Shown here in pieces: positions 17,611-26,866 of a DNA stretch of 64,000 nt (position 1 is its first letter; the number at the start of each line of letters is the position of its first letter). The stretch is from Pseudomonadota bacterium. Its GTDB lineage: Bacteria; Desulfobacterota; Desulfobulbia; Desulfobulbales; Desulfocapsaceae. Location: contig JAHJKP010000026.1 of NCBI GenBank assembly GCA_018821985.1, forward strand, positions 62,001 through 126,000, read 5' to 3'. The notes under the pieces were generated by a model. The model did not search any database and had not been told where the DNA came from. It saw nothing but the letters and a program-made list of their open reading frames with translations. The position numbers and the translations under genes were made by a program.

Positions 17611-18732
17611 TCAGGAGGAACGATGGTGGATATCCCCTTCAATCATTATATCCTCACCGAGTCGCATATAACGAACATTCTGTAAGCGAAGGGCATCATC
17701 ACAACCGGATATATCTACACCCTCAACAACCGGAGAGCCAGAACTTCCGGCAAAGATGGGGGCAATAAAAAGATTCACATGATCTATCAGTTGCTGACTC
17801 AAAAAAGAACCATGAACAGTCGCCCCTCCTTCGACAAGCAGCGATGTAATCCCTGCTCGGGCAAGAAGCGTTAGCATCTCACGAAGATCAACCCTACCAT
17901 CAGTGCCACATTTAATTTGGTGAATAACAACCTTCCCTGTGTTACTGAACCTTTTTATTTTATCAGGATTCACCTCCGATCCGCAAAATATCCAGGTTGG
18001 GGCCGTTGAATCGAGATGAAGCAGTCGAGCAGCCTCTGAGATAGTCAAATGAGTATCCAGAATGACACGGAGGGGATCCTTCCCCTTGCCATGTGGCAAA
18101 CGAGTGGTAAGGGAGGGGTCATCCACCATGACCGTTTGCCTCCCCACCAAGATCGCATCCACACGATCACGCAGAGAATGAGCTTTACGCAATGAGTCTG
18201 GCCCTGTTATCCAACCACTCTGATTCGGCTGATAACTGATGCGTCCATCAAGACTTATCCCTGCCTTCATCACGACCCAGGGCAAACCTTGGGTGATATA
18301 TTTAATAAAAGGACGATTAAGCAGACGACATTCTGCTGCCAGGATACCACTGAGCACCTCTACACCCTGACTTTGCAGAAAACTAATACCACCACCATCA
18401 ACCAGTGGATTGGGATCTTCCATTCCAACCACCACCCTCCTGATACCACTGGCTACTATCGTCTTGGTGCAGGGTGGCGTGCGTCCAGTATGATTACAGG
18501 GCTCCAGAGTTACATAAAGGGTGGCACCACTGGCCAATGCCCCAGCCTTGCGCAAGGCATGTATTTCCGCATGAGGAGTTCCTGCCTTTTTATGATAGCC
18601 CTTGGCAATTACCGTCTGATCACGGACAACAACTGCTCCCACACAGGGGTTAGGAGAGGTACGGCCCACCCCTTTACGCGCCTCTTTGAGAGCCAGACCC
18701 ATATAATAATAATCTTGCTCAGATGCCAGCAC
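17611..18732 (-). CDS. ribD: Bifunctional riboflavin biosynthesis deaminase/reductase
   Basis: A 373-residue cytoplasmic enzyme catalysing the second and third steps of riboflavin synthesis from GTP. The N-terminal deaminase domain carries the zinc ligands HAEIHAL and PCNHTGRTPPC. The reductase domain starts at about residue 150 (MKAGISLDGRI) and includes LVEGGATVHGSF. The start is GTG, immediately after the nrdR stop, with AAAGAGG 5 bases upstream. It ends the glyA-nrdR-ribD operon; other rib genes are not in the window. Confidence 0.95.
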   Translation of the reverse strand: MLASEQDYYYMGLALKEARKGVGRTSPNPCVGAVVVRDQTVIAKGYHKKAGTPHAEIHALRKAGALASGATLYVTLEPCNHTGRTPPCTKTIVASGIRRVVVGMEDPNPLVDGGGISFLQSQGVEVLSGILAAECRLLNRPFIKYITQGLPWVVMKAGISLDGRISYQPNQSGWITGPDSLRKAHSLRDRVDAILVGRQTVMVDDPSLTTRLPHGKGKDPLRVILDTHLTISEAARLLHLDSTAPTWIFCGSEVNPDKIKRFSNTGKVVIHQIKCGTDGRVDLREMLTLLARAGITSLLVEGGATVHGSFLSQQLIDHVNLFIAPIFAGSSGSPVVEGVDISGCDDALRLQNVRYMRLGEDIMIEGDIHHRSS

Positions 18733-19203
18733 TTACGCCTCTTTGGTATCTCTGGCATCAACCAGGGTTTTTAACTCATCGACAAACTCACTGACATCTT
18801 TAAACTGTCGATAGACTGAGGCAAAACGGACATAGGCAACCTCATCAAGATCTGGAAGATCCTCCATCACCCACTCACCAATGACCTCAGATGAAACCTC
18901 CTTTGACCCCAGGTCCTGGAGTTTTTTTTCGATTTCATCAACAAAGGCATCGATATCATCACAACTTACAGGTCTTTTTTCACAGGCCTTTTCAAGACCG
19001 ACAACCATTTTCTGACGATCCCAGGATTCACGCCGCCCATCTTTCTTTACCAATACCGGCATCATCACTTCCAACCGCTCATAAGTGGTAAAACGCTGGT
19101 TACAGGCCAGACAAGAGCGGCGCCGCCTGGTAATGGTACTCTCTTTATTCAAACGAGAATCAATAACCTTGTTATCAAGGTGACCACAATAAGGACACTT
19201 CAT
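18733..19203 (-). CDS. nrdR: Transcriptional repressor of ribonucleotide reductase genes
   Basis: A 156-residue zinc/ATP-cone repressor that senses ATP/dATP and shuts down nrd transcription. The N-terminal zinc ribbon is CPYCGHLDNKVIDSR with CLACNQRFTTYER, and the ATP-cone (about residues 49-139) follows. It lies between glyA and ribD, a common arrangement in this phylum. Its likely target nrdJ is at the right end of the window; the nrdJ promoter is outside. Confidence 0.96.
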   Translation of the reverse strand: MKCPYCGHLDNKVIDSRLNKESTITRRRRSCLACNQRFTTYERLEVMMPVLVKKDGRRESWDRQKMVVGLEKACEKRPVSCDDIDAFVDEIEKKLQDLGSKEVSSEVIGEWVMEDLPDLDEVAYVRFASVYRQFKDVSEFVDELKTLVDARDTKEA

Positions 19204-19215
19204 AGTTTCACCGGA

Positions 19216-20463
19216 TTATACGGGGTCAACAATGTCGGACAAAGGGAATTTGGCGCACAGCTCACGTACTTCCTGACGCACCTGAGCGATTGTCTGCTGG
19301 TCACGTTGAGTGATAACGCGTTCAATCCAGTCGGCAACGAGCAACATCTCCGGGACTTTTAACCCTCGGGTGGTTACCGTTGGTGTTCCTATACGCACAC
19401 CGCTGGTCACAAACCTGGGCTTGGTGTCGAAGGGAATCGCGTTCTTATTCACGGTAAGCCCCCCCTGCTCAAGAAGCTCCTCCGCCTCTTTGCCGGTGAT
19501 ATCCTTATTTGTCAAATCGACAAGGAAAAGATGGTTATCGGTACCGCCAGAGACCAGTCTGAATTTTTTGGCAATCAGGGCTGCGGCAAGAGCCTTGGCA
19601 TTTTCCACAACCTGAACTTGATCTGCCTTAAATGCCTCCCCCATGGCCTCCTTGAAGCCAACAGCCTTGGCAGCAATCACATGCATCAATGGCCCGCCCT
19701 GTATTCCAGGAAAGATATGACTGTTAAGTACCTTGCCCCATTTTTCCTGGGCCAGGATCAACCCGCCCCGGGGACCACGCAAGGTCTTATGAGTCGTTGT
19801 TGTCACAAAATCCGCATAGGGAACAGGAGAAGGGTGTACCCCAGCTGCAACAAGACCCGCGATATGAGCCATATCCACCATAAACAAGGCACCGATCTCA
19901 TCGGCTATTCTCCTGAATCCGGCAAAATCGATAAATCGGGAATAAGCACTGGCACCGGCCACGATCATCTTCGGCTTGTTTTCAAAGGCAAATTGTTCAA
20001 CTTTTTCCATGTTAATTTGTTCCGTATCACGGTCAACACCATAGGAAATAAAGTTAAACAGCTGCCCGGAAAAGTTAACACCGCTGCCATGGGTCAGGTG
20101 ACCACCATGGGCAAGGTCCATTCCTAGTACCTTATCCCCTGGTTTCAGGGTGGCAAAATAAACGGCCATATTGGCCTGAGACCCGGAATGAGGCTGGACA
20201 TTAGCATATTCAGCGCCAAATATTTCTTTGGCCCGGGAGATGGCCAATGTTTCCACCTGATCGGCGTAATCACAACCTCCGTAATATCGCTTCTGCGGAT
20301 AACCCTCGGCATATTTATTGGTAAATATCGAGCCTTGGGCCTCAAGAACTGCCTGTGATGCTATATTCTCAGAGGCAATCAACTCCAACTGATTGTTTTG
20401 TCGCTCATATTCAAGCTTAATACTATTATAAATTTCAGGATCTGTTTTTTGCAATGCTTTCAT
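19216..20463 (-). CDS. glyA: Serine hydroxymethyltransferase
   Basis: A PLP enzyme interconverting serine and glycine with tetrahydrofolate, about 415 residues. The PLP lysine lies in [14 protein letters not shown], and [14 protein letters not shown] near the N terminus is also characteristic. An in-frame TTG at 20496 has no ribosome site; the ATG at 20463 ([10 protein letters not shown]) follows AAAAGGT at good spacing and is preferred. It leads the glyA-nrdR-ribD unit, separated from rpiB by a terminator. Confidence 0.96.
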   Translation of the reverse strand: MKALQKTDPEIYNSIKLEYERQNNQLELIASENIASQAVLEAQGSIFTNKYAEGYPQKRYYGGCDYADQVETLAISRAKEIFGAEYANVQPHSGSQANMAVYFATLKPGDKVLGMDLAHGGHLTHGSGVNFSGQLFNFISYGVDRDTEQINMEKVEQFAFENKPKMIVAGASAYSRFIDFAGFRRIADEIGALFMVDMAHIAGLVAAGVHPSPVPYADFVTTTTHKTLRGPRGGLILAQEKWGKVLNSHIFPGIQGGPLMHVIAAKAVGFKEAMGEAFKADQVQVVENAKALAAALIAKKFRLVSGGTDNHLFLVDLTNKDITGKEAEELLEQGGLTVNKNAIPFDTKPRFVTSGVRIGTPTVTTRGLKVPEMLLVADWIERVITQRDQQTIAQVRQEVRELCAKFPLSDIVDPV

Positions 20464-20559
20464 AGCAGAATTACCTTTTGCTTTTCCAGTTGACAAGCAA
20501 CCGGATTTCTTTTCATGGACAGACGAAACCGTCGTTCAAAAACTGACCTTACAACAATC

Positions 20560-20604
20560 ATTATAACAAAATAATATTGTTATGGATGGTAAAAACGGCA
20601 TAAG
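20560..20604 (-). promoter_or_regulatory. Putative glyA promoter region with dyad and repeat motif
   Basis: On the minus strand TATAAT is at 20565-20560, a possible -10 for glyA, without a good -35. It overlaps the dyad ATAACAA (20563-20569)/TTGTTAT (20577-20583). AACGGCATAAG at 20594-20604 matches the dispersed motif seen at 42464 and 52502. Confidence 0.4.
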
Positions 20605-20659
20605 AAACCGTTACAACTAACCAGGAGTGTAAAAACTAATTTGTAACAAATCATAAAAC

Positions 20660-20692
20660 AAAAAAACCGGCATTTAATATTCACAATGCCGG
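20660..20692 (-). terminator. Intrinsic terminator after rpiB
   Basis: Read on the minus strand, an 8-bp stem CCGGCATT/AATGCCGG (20692-20685 with 20674-20667) is followed by a run of T. It lies 33 bp after the rpiB stop and ends the large fab operon. Confidence 0.85.
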
Positions 20693-20724
20693 CCAGTACT
20701 CCTTTTATTCAAAAACCGTCTGCG

Positions 20725-21156
20725 TCAACATTTACTGTATAGTTCAATACGACCCAGATGGCGCCCACCACTGAACTCCTCCGCCAACCAGATCCGCACA
20801 ATATCCTCAGCTACGCCATGACCAATAACCCTTTCCCCCATACAAAGCACATTGGCATTATTATGTTCACGACTCATACGGGCAGTATAGTGATCATGAC
20901 AAAGGGCAGCACGCACATGCGCATACCGATTGGCAGCCATGGACATGCCAAGACCCGTTCCACAGATCAGGATACCACGATCGACAATACCGGCATCAAC
21001 CTTTTCACAGACCAGTCTGGCCAGATCAGGATAATCAACAGAGGCAGTAGAATAACAACCCAGATCTTGAACTTCATGCCCCAATTCATCCACCAGTATG
21101 CGAACCATCTCTTTCAGGTGAAAGCCTCCATGATCTGCGCCAATTGCTATCTTCAC
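20725..21156 (-). CDS. rpiB: Ribose 5-phosphate isomerase B
   Basis: Interconverts ribose 5-phosphate and ribulose 5-phosphate, 143 residues. The start is GTG at 21156 (VKIAIGADHGGFH), matching the family N terminus, with GGAG 8 bases upstream; a longer ATG-initiated version would add 14 residues of no known family similarity. ICGTGLGMSMAANR and the HDHYTARMSREHNNANV segment hold the active-site Cys and His. It closes the operon after fabF and is followed by a terminator. Confidence 0.93.
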   Translation of the reverse strand: MKIAIGADHGGFHLKEMVRILVDELGHEVQDLGCYSTASVDYPDLARLVCEKVDAGIVDRGILICGTGLGMSMAANRYAHVRAALCHDHYTARMSREHNNANVLCMGERVIGHGVAEDIVRIWLAEEFSGGRHLGRIELYSKC

Positions 21157-21194
21157 ATCCAACTCCAGTAACAGGTCTTTTCCTTGCCTATTTA

Positions 21195-22439
21195 TCAATC
21201 ATTATAGCGCTGCATTACAATGACACCGTTGGTGCCGCCAAATCCAAAGGAATTGGAAACAGCCGCCCGGATCTCCATCTTTCTGGCCTGATTCGGCACA
21301 TAATCAAGATCACATTCAGGACTTGCTTCCTTTAAATTCATAGTCGGCGGTGCGATCTGTCCCCGAATACTGAGAGCCGTAAAGGCCGCTTCAATCCCGC
21401 CGGCCGCTCCCAGCATATGGCCGGTCATCGATTTTGTAGAACTGATGGCAAGCTTTCTGGCATGTTCGCCAAATACCGTTTTAATGGCCTGGGTTTCACA
21501 ACGATCATTTAACGGGGTGGAAGTCCCATGGGCATTAATGTAATCGATATCTTCAGGAGACAGACCCGCATCCTGAAGGGCCATGCGCATACAGCGCGCC
21601 GCACCTTCACCGTTTTCAGGTGGAGCGGCGATATGATAAGCGTCACTGCTGGCTCCATAGCCGGTTATTTCCGCATAGATCGTAGCACCTCGTTTCAGGG
21701 CATGCTCCAATTCTTCAATAATGAGCATCCCTGAACCCTCGGACATGACAAAGCCATCCCGATCTTTATCAAAAGGCCGGGATGCCTGTTCTGGTGCATC
21801 ATTACGCGTGGAAAGCGCTTTCATGGCACTGAACCCGCCAACGCCAAGGGGACAGATTACAGACTCAGTACCACCAGTGATCACCATATCGCAGCTGCCA
21901 TACATTATAGAGCGATATGCCTCACCCACCGCATGAGTCCCTGCTGCACAGGCAGTTGAAAGGGCAAGGTTAGGACCTTTCGCTCCCAGTTGCATGGAGA
22001 TATGGCCAGAAGGCATATTAGGAATAGCCATGGGAATAAAAAAAGGGGAAATCCTCTTTGAACCACGCTCAAGACAGTTTAAATGATTCTGCTCAATGGT
22101 CGGCAGCCCCCCCATGCCACAGCCGGTAATAACCCCTACCCGCTGACAATTGGCCTCATCGATAATTGCGCCACTGTCTTCAAACGCCATCCGGGCAGCA
22201 GCAATAGCATACTGCACAAATAGGTCAAGATGCTTGGCAAGTTTTTTCTCAATAAAATCTTCTACCTGAAAGTCCTTTACCTCTGCTGCAATCTTTACCG
22301 CATAATCACTGGTATCAAAGCGGGTGATAAGGCCGACACCACTGGTTCCGGCACAGATATTCCCCCAGGTTTTTTGTGTCCCAGTGCCAAGCGGTGTTAC
22401 CAGTCCAACTCCTGTAACCACAACTCTACGCTTTGCCAT
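21195..22439 (-). CDS. fabF: Beta-ketoacyl-ACP synthase II
   Basis: Condenses malonyl-ACP with growing acyl-ACP, about 414 residues. The catalytic Cys164 is in STACAAGTHA, with His in NAHGTSTPLND and Lys/His in STKSMTGHMLGAAG. The start is the ATG at 22439 (MAKRRVVVTGVG), preceded by GAGGGGAG; an in-frame upstream ATG would add 19 atypical residues. It follows acpP after 81 bp in the fab operon. Confidence 0.96.
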   Translation of the reverse strand: MAKRRVVVTGVGLVTPLGTGTQKTWGNICAGTSGVGLITRFDTSDYAVKIAAEVKDFQVEDFIEKKLAKHLDLFVQYAIAAARMAFEDSGAIIDEANCQRVGVITGCGMGGLPTIEQNHLNCLERGSKRISPFFIPMAIPNMPSGHISMQLGAKGPNLALSTACAAGTHAVGEAYRSIMYGSCDMVITGGTESVICPLGVGGFSAMKALSTRNDAPEQASRPFDKDRDGFVMSEGSGMLIIEELEHALKRGATIYAEITGYGASSDAYHIAAPPENGEGAARCMRMALQDAGLSPEDIDYINAHGTSTPLNDRCETQAIKTVFGEHARKLAISSTKSMTGHMLGAAGGIEAAFTALSIRGQIAPPTMNLKEASPECDLDYVPNQARKMEIRAAVSNSFGFGGTNGVIVMQRYND

Positions 22440-22520
22440 GTAAACTCCCCTCAGGCCATCAGATTCGTTTCTCAAAAACACAAGAGGCTCTCGCATTCAA
22501 CGAAAACCCCATTTTTCAAA

Positions 22521-22751
22521 TTATTTGAGCTTATTGATATAATCAATGGCATTTTGAACTGTATTGATTTTCTCGGCATCTTCATCGGGAATCTCAACAT
22601 CAAAAGCCTCTTCCATGGCCATAATCAACTCCACAAGATCCAGAGAATCAGCGCCAAGATCATCCACAAATGAGGCGTTGGGAACTACTTTATCTTTTTC
22701 TACACTCAACTGCTCAACAATAATATCGACCATCTGTTGATCTATCGCCAT
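22521..22751 (-). CDS. acpP: Acyl carrier protein
   Basis: A 76-residue acidic carrier of fatty acyl chains. The phosphopantetheine site is Ser36 in [29 protein letters not shown] precedes the ATG. It sits between fabG and fabF as in most bacteria. Confidence 0.97.
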   Translation of the reverse strand: MAIDQQMVDIIVEQLSVEKDKVVPNASFVDDLGADSLDLVELIMAMEEAFDVEIPDEDAEKINTVQNAIDYINKLK

Positions 22752-22846
22752 TTTTTTCTCCCATTTTTTTATACGTTAATAAAAACAAAAAATACAATCC
22801 AGAAAATCAATTCACAACTTCAGGGGAACCTTCCCCCCTACTCTTT

Positions 22847-23590
22847 CTACATATACATACCACCATTAACATGCAATACCTGTCCTGTAACATAACGACC
22901 ATCATTGCCAAGCAAATAAGCAACTGCTCCGGCAACGTCTTCAGGTGTGCCCAATGCAGCCAAGGGAATCTCCATTTTGATCTTTTCCTGAATTTCCTCA
23001 GACAAAGAACTGGTCATGTCTGTCACAATATAACCAGGAGCAACCCCATTCACTGTAATATTCCTCGAGGCAAACTCCCTGGCCATTGACTTGGTCAGCC
23101 CCACAAGTCCTGCCTTAGCTGCAGCATAATTTATCTGGCCGGCATTTCCAGAAAAGCCAATAACTGAAGTAATATTGATAATCCGACCCCATTTATTCTT
23201 CATCATTGACCGAGATGCGGCCTTGGCACAGAGGAAGGCACCTTTCAAGTTAGTATCAAGCACCAGATCCCAATCAGACTCTTTCATTCTGGCCATCAAT
23301 CCATCCCTGGTGATCCCCGCGTTATTAACAAGGACATCAAGAGATCCAGCCTCTGTAACTATCTGCTTGAGGGCGTCTTGTACCTGTTCACTCTCTGCTA
23401 CATTAAAACATATTATATCCGCGCGTCCACCTGCGTCCTGAATCATCTGTTTGGTTTCTTCGGCCGCTGTGGGGTTCGACACATAATTAATGTACACATG
23501 GGCGCCCAGAGCACTGACACGTTGGCATATGGCACGCCCTATACCACGACTTCCACCAGTCACTAGTGCTGTTTTTCCTGTAAGGCTCAT
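22847..23590 (-). CDS. fabG: 3-oxoacyl-ACP reductase
   Basis: An NADPH-dependent short-chain dehydrogenase that reduces 3-oxoacyl-ACP, 247 residues. The nucleotide motif is TGGSRGIG (residues 11-18), then NNAG, and the catalytic Ser142, Tyr155 and Lys159 are present (NYAAAKAG). The ATG overlaps the etfA stop by 4 bp (ATGA), so translation is coupled to the ETF genes. It is the second reductive component of this operon besides the acyl-CoA dehydrogenase/ETF set. Confidence 0.95.
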   Translation of the reverse strand: MSLTGKTALVTGGSRGIGRAICQRVSALGAHVYINYVSNPTAAEETKQMIQDAGGRADIICFNVAESEQVQDALKQIVTEAGSLDVLVNNAGITRDGLMARMKESDWDLVLDTNLKGAFLCAKAASRSMMKNKWGRIINITSVIGFSGNAGQINYAAAKAGLVGLTKSMAREFASRNITVNGVAPGYIVTDMTSSLSEEIQEKIKMEIPLAALGTPEDVAGAVAYLLGNDGRYVTGQVLHVNGGMYM

Positions 23591-24780
23591 GACTTACGAC
23601 GCTCCTCAATTTGCGTAAGAAGTTTGGGTACGATCTCAAAGAGATCTCCTACCAGACCAAAATCAGCCACATCAAAGATCGGGGCATCCTTGTCCCTATT
23701 AATGGCAACAATGGTCTCTGCCGACTGCATGCCAGCCACGTGCTGCACTGCCCCGGATATGCCACAAGCAATGTACAGCTTCGGCGCCACAGTCTTCCCG
23801 GTCTGCCCAACCTGATGAGGATAACCGATCCAGCCGGCATCTACAACTGCCCGGGTTGCGGCAATCGCGCCACCTAGTGACTCAGCAAGCTCTCGCATCA
23901 GAGTAAAGCCCTTGGCACTGTCAAGTCCACGTCCCCCTGCAACCAGGATATCAGATTCCTGGATATTCACATTATCCTCTTCCGAAACCACGGATTCAAT
24001 GACCCGTACCCGGGTTGCAAGTTGCTCAGGCATTGGTTTCACTTCAACGATGTTTCCCTGTCGTTCACCATCAAAGGTAAGCGCCTGCATAACCTTAGGG
24101 CGCACTGTGGACATCTGAGGCCTTGAGTTCGGACAGACAATAGTCGCCATGATATTGCCGCCAAAGGCAGGTCGTGTCTGCAGCAGGGCGCCATCCTCCT
24201 CGCGGATGGCAAGCTGGGTACAATCAGCAGTAAGGCCAGCACCGAGTGTTGTGGCAACACCCGGAATAAAGGAACGGCCAATAGCAGTCGCCCCGGCCAG
24301 AACAATCTCCGGTTTATTTTGCTGGATAAGAGCGGTCATGATCGCGCCATATGCCTCATCGGTAAAATGGGCAAGCGCCGGATCATCAATCCGGTACACC
24401 GTATCGGCTCCATGAGCTATAAGTTGCCGTGCCGTTTCCCCGGTTTCAGAGCCAATCAGGACGGCGGACAAAGGTACATTACGGGTATCGGCCAATCTGC
24501 GGCCTATGCCCAACAGTTCCAGGGATACTGGAGCCAAGGCCCCTCGTCTGAATTCACAATAGACCCAGACCCCTGACCAGCTGGCAAGGTCCAGGGGGGC
24601 GCTTTTTTCCGCCCCTTCAATCTTCAAGGCACCAGGATCACATGTTTCAACGCACGTTCCGCAGAGAGTACACCCGTCACCCACCACGGCACAGCCATCA
24701 ACAATGGTAATGGCACCAAAGGGACAGGCGCTCTCACAATTACCGCAACCGATACACACGTCCTTATCTATAATCAACAT
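23587..24780 (-). CDS. etfA: Electron transfer flavoprotein alpha subunit with N-terminal ferredoxin domain
   Basis: A 397-residue protein. Residues 1-60 form a 2[4Fe-4S] ferredoxin domain ([12 protein letters not shown] and [14 protein letters not shown]). The ETF alpha domain follows, with the FAD-binding C-terminal part starting near VAGGRGLDS and including GQTGKTV and [13 protein letters not shown] alpha proteins with such a domain are known from CarE and LctC. It pairs with etfB just upstream and would take electrons from, or deliver them to, the adjacent acyl-CoA dehydrogenase. The direction, and whether it bifurcates, is undetermined. Confidence 0.93.
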   Translation of the reverse strand: MLIIDKDVCIGCGNCESACPFGAITIVDGCAVVGDGCTLCGTCVETCDPGALKIEGAEKSAPLDLASWSGVWVYCEFRRGALAPVSLELLGIGRRLADTRNVPLSAVLIGSETGETARQLIAHGADTVYRIDDPALAHFTDEAYGAIMTALIQQNKPEIVLAGATAIGRSFIPGVATTLGAGLTADCTQLAIREEDGALLQTRPAFGGNIMATIVCPNSRPQMSTVRPKVMQALTFDGERQGNIVEVKPMPEQLATRVRVIESVVSEEDNVNIQESDILVAGGRGLDSAKGFTLMRELAESLGGAIAATRAVVDAGWIGYPHQVGQTGKTVAPKLYIACGISGAVQHVAGMQSAETIVAINRDKDAPIFDVADFGLVGDLFEIVPKLLTQIEERRKS

Positions 24781-24800
24781 TTCGTTTTCTCCAGACTGAA

Positions 24801-25580
24801 TTATAGATAAGGTTGCAAACTATCAACAAGCTGTCCGATCTGCTCATCAAGGCTTCCAGTAAAAACGGCCCGCTGACACCTTGCCTCCGGAGGAAAGACC
24901 TTTACAACCTGAGTTGGAGAACCAGGAAGACCAATACAGGCAGGATCAGCACCAATATCGGCCGCCGTCAACTTTCTGATCTCCAGCTTTTTGGCACGCA
25001 TTTTCCCTTTTAGAGACGGAACCCGGGGCTCGTTAATATCCTTAACCATCGTCAGTAAGGCCGGGTAATCAAGCGCCAGGACATCATAACCATCATCCAT
25101 CATCCGTTCCAGAACCAGCCCGCTATCCGTTGCTTGGCGCACCTTCTGCACACAGGTCACATACGGGATCTGCAGACGCATGGCAAGTCCTGGACCGACC
25201 TGAGCCGTATCACCATCAATTGCCTGTTTTCCACATAAAAGAAGATCAAAGGCGCCAATAACATTGACCGCCTTGGCCAGGGTATAGGAAGTGGCCCAGG
25301 TATCGGCACCGGCAAAGGCCCGATCCGAGACCAGCACTGCATGATCAGCTCCACAGGAGATAGCCTGCCTGAGGACTTCTTCCGCCTGAGGCGGCCCCAT
25401 ACTCAGAACCGTAACCTCACCACCCAAAAGCTCTTTTAACCTCACAGCCTCTTCCACCGCATGCTGATCATAAGGATTCATGATCGACTGCACACCTTCG
25501 CGGGCCAGGGTATTCGTTTTGGGATCCAGACGAACGTCCTTGGCATCAGGCACCTGTTTAATACAGACAATGATCTTCAT
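24801..25580 (-). CDS. etfB: Electron transfer flavoprotein beta subunit
   Basis: About 259 residues. The N terminus MKIIVCIKQVPDAKDVRLD and the CGKQAIDGDTAQVGPGLA segment are ETF beta hallmarks. GTG at 25589 is an alternative start three codons upstream. It heads the etfB-etfA pair and follows the acyl-CoA dehydrogenase gene after about 20 bp. The second nucleotide bound (AMP or FAD) is the point that would separate a simple from a bifurcating ETF and cannot be decided by eye. Confidence 0.93.
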   Translation of the reverse strand: MKIIVCIKQVPDAKDVRLDPKTNTLAREGVQSIMNPYDQHAVEEAVRLKELLGGEVTVLSMGPPQAEEVLRQAISCGADHAVLVSDRAFAGADTWATSYTLAKAVNVIGAFDLLLCGKQAIDGDTAQVGPGLAMRLQIPYVTCVQKVRQATDSGLVLERMMDDGYDVLALDYPALLTMVKDINEPRVPSLKGKMRAKKLEIRKLTAADIGADPACIGLPGSPTQVVKVFPPEARCQRAVFTGSLDEQIGQLVDSLQPYL

Positions 25581-25601
25581 ACCATCCACTTACCCAGCCG
25601 T

Positions 25602-26756
25602 TCAGGCACGGGTATACTCCTTGTTCAGTTCCTGTCCAACCACATTACGCTGAATCTGATTGGTACCTTCATATATCTGCAGGATTTTGGCATCCCGCAT
25701 CATCTTCTCCACAGGATATTCACGCATATAGCCATAGCCACCCATCACCTGCACGGCGTCAGTGGCGACCTTCATGGCCATATCAGTGGCAAAGACCTTG
25801 CACATGGATGAGACCTTGGACATATTATTGGGATGAGCATCGATATGTCTGGCCGCACCATAGACCAGGGCCCGCGCCGCCTCAAGTTGAATAGCCATAT
25901 CGGCAAGCATATGCTGAACAGCCTGGAAGGCCATGATGGGCTTGCCGAACTGGACACGCTGTTTGGCATAACTGGCAGCCTCATCGAGGGCCCCCTGCGC
26001 CAACCCCAAACCCAACGCGGCAATCCCTGGCCTGGAAGAATCAAGGGTCTTCATGACGGTTATAAAGCCGGTTCCTTTGCGACCGATCAATCGATCTTTG
26101 GGGATTCGACAATCTTTAAAAATAAGTTCGGTAGTGGATGATGCCCTGATCCCCATCTTCTTCTCTTTCGGGCCACAACTAAAACCTGGATCACCCTCTT
26201 CAACCACCAACATGGATGCGCCACGCGCTCCCTTGCTCCGGTCGGTGATGGCCACCACCGTATAAATTTGAGCCTCACCGCCATTGGTGATCCATTGTTT
26301 GGTGCCGTTTAAGACCCACTCATCACCATCCAGTACCGCAGTTGTCTGAATGCCTGAGGCATCAGAGCCGGCATTGGCCTCAGTCAAACCAAAGGCAGCA
26401 AATTTCTTTCCGCTAGCCACATCCGGAAGATACTTTTCACGCATCTCTTGAGATCCGGCAATAAGAATAGGATAGATGCCAAGCGAACTTGCAGCAAAGG
26501 CGGTACCCACACCAATACAGCCACGCCCCAACTGTTCCAGGGCCAGAACAATATCAAGACAACCTCCGCCGAAGCCCCCGTATTCTTCAGGGATAGGGAC
26601 CCCAAAGAGGTCTGCCCGAGCCATCTCACCAAGTATTGCCCGCGGGAATTCATCCTTCTCATCAAGCTCAGCCCGCTGCGGAATAATTCGCTCATCCGTA
26701 ATCTGACGAGCTATCTCCACAATCATCTCTTGTTCTTCAGATAAAAAATAATCCAA
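25602..26756 (-). CDS. Acyl-CoA dehydrogenase family flavoprotein
   Basis: A 384-residue FAD enzyme of the short/medium-chain acyl-CoA dehydrogenase family. AFGLTEANAGSDASG and WITNGG bind FAD and substrate. The catalytic base is Glu363 in QIYEGTNQIQRN. It is placed between fabH and etfB in a fatty-acid biosynthesis operon, where fabD or fabI might be expected. It could run as an enoyl-thioester reductase with ETF or handle CoA thioesters for recycling or priming; butyryl-CoA dehydrogenase is the nearest general label. Confidence 0.9.
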   Translation of the reverse strand: MDYFLSEEQEMIVEIARQITDERIIPQRAELDEKDEFPRAILGEMARADLFGVPIPEEYGGFGGGCLDIVLALEQLGRGCIGVGTAFAASSLGIYPILIAGSQEMREKYLPDVASGKKFAAFGLTEANAGSDASGIQTTAVLDGDEWVLNGTKQWITNGGEAQIYTVVAITDRSKGARGASMLVVEEGDPGFSCGPKEKKMGIRASSTTELIFKDCRIPKDRLIGRKGTGFITVMKTLDSSRPGIAALGLGLAQGALDEAASYAKQRVQFGKPIMAFQAVQHMLADMAIQLEAARALVYGAARHIDAHPNNMSKVSSMCKVFATDMAMKVATDAVQVMGGYGYMREYPVEKMMRDAKILQIYEGTNQIQRNVVGQELNKEYTRA

Positions 26757-26866
26757 TCTTGTCTCCTCCTGAGAAGCCGTTCATAAAAGGTTGCTCAGAT
26801 CAATCTCTTACGAAAACTTAGGCCATTCCCGTTAGTTCAAGATCAATATAATTTTCGAACAATTGC

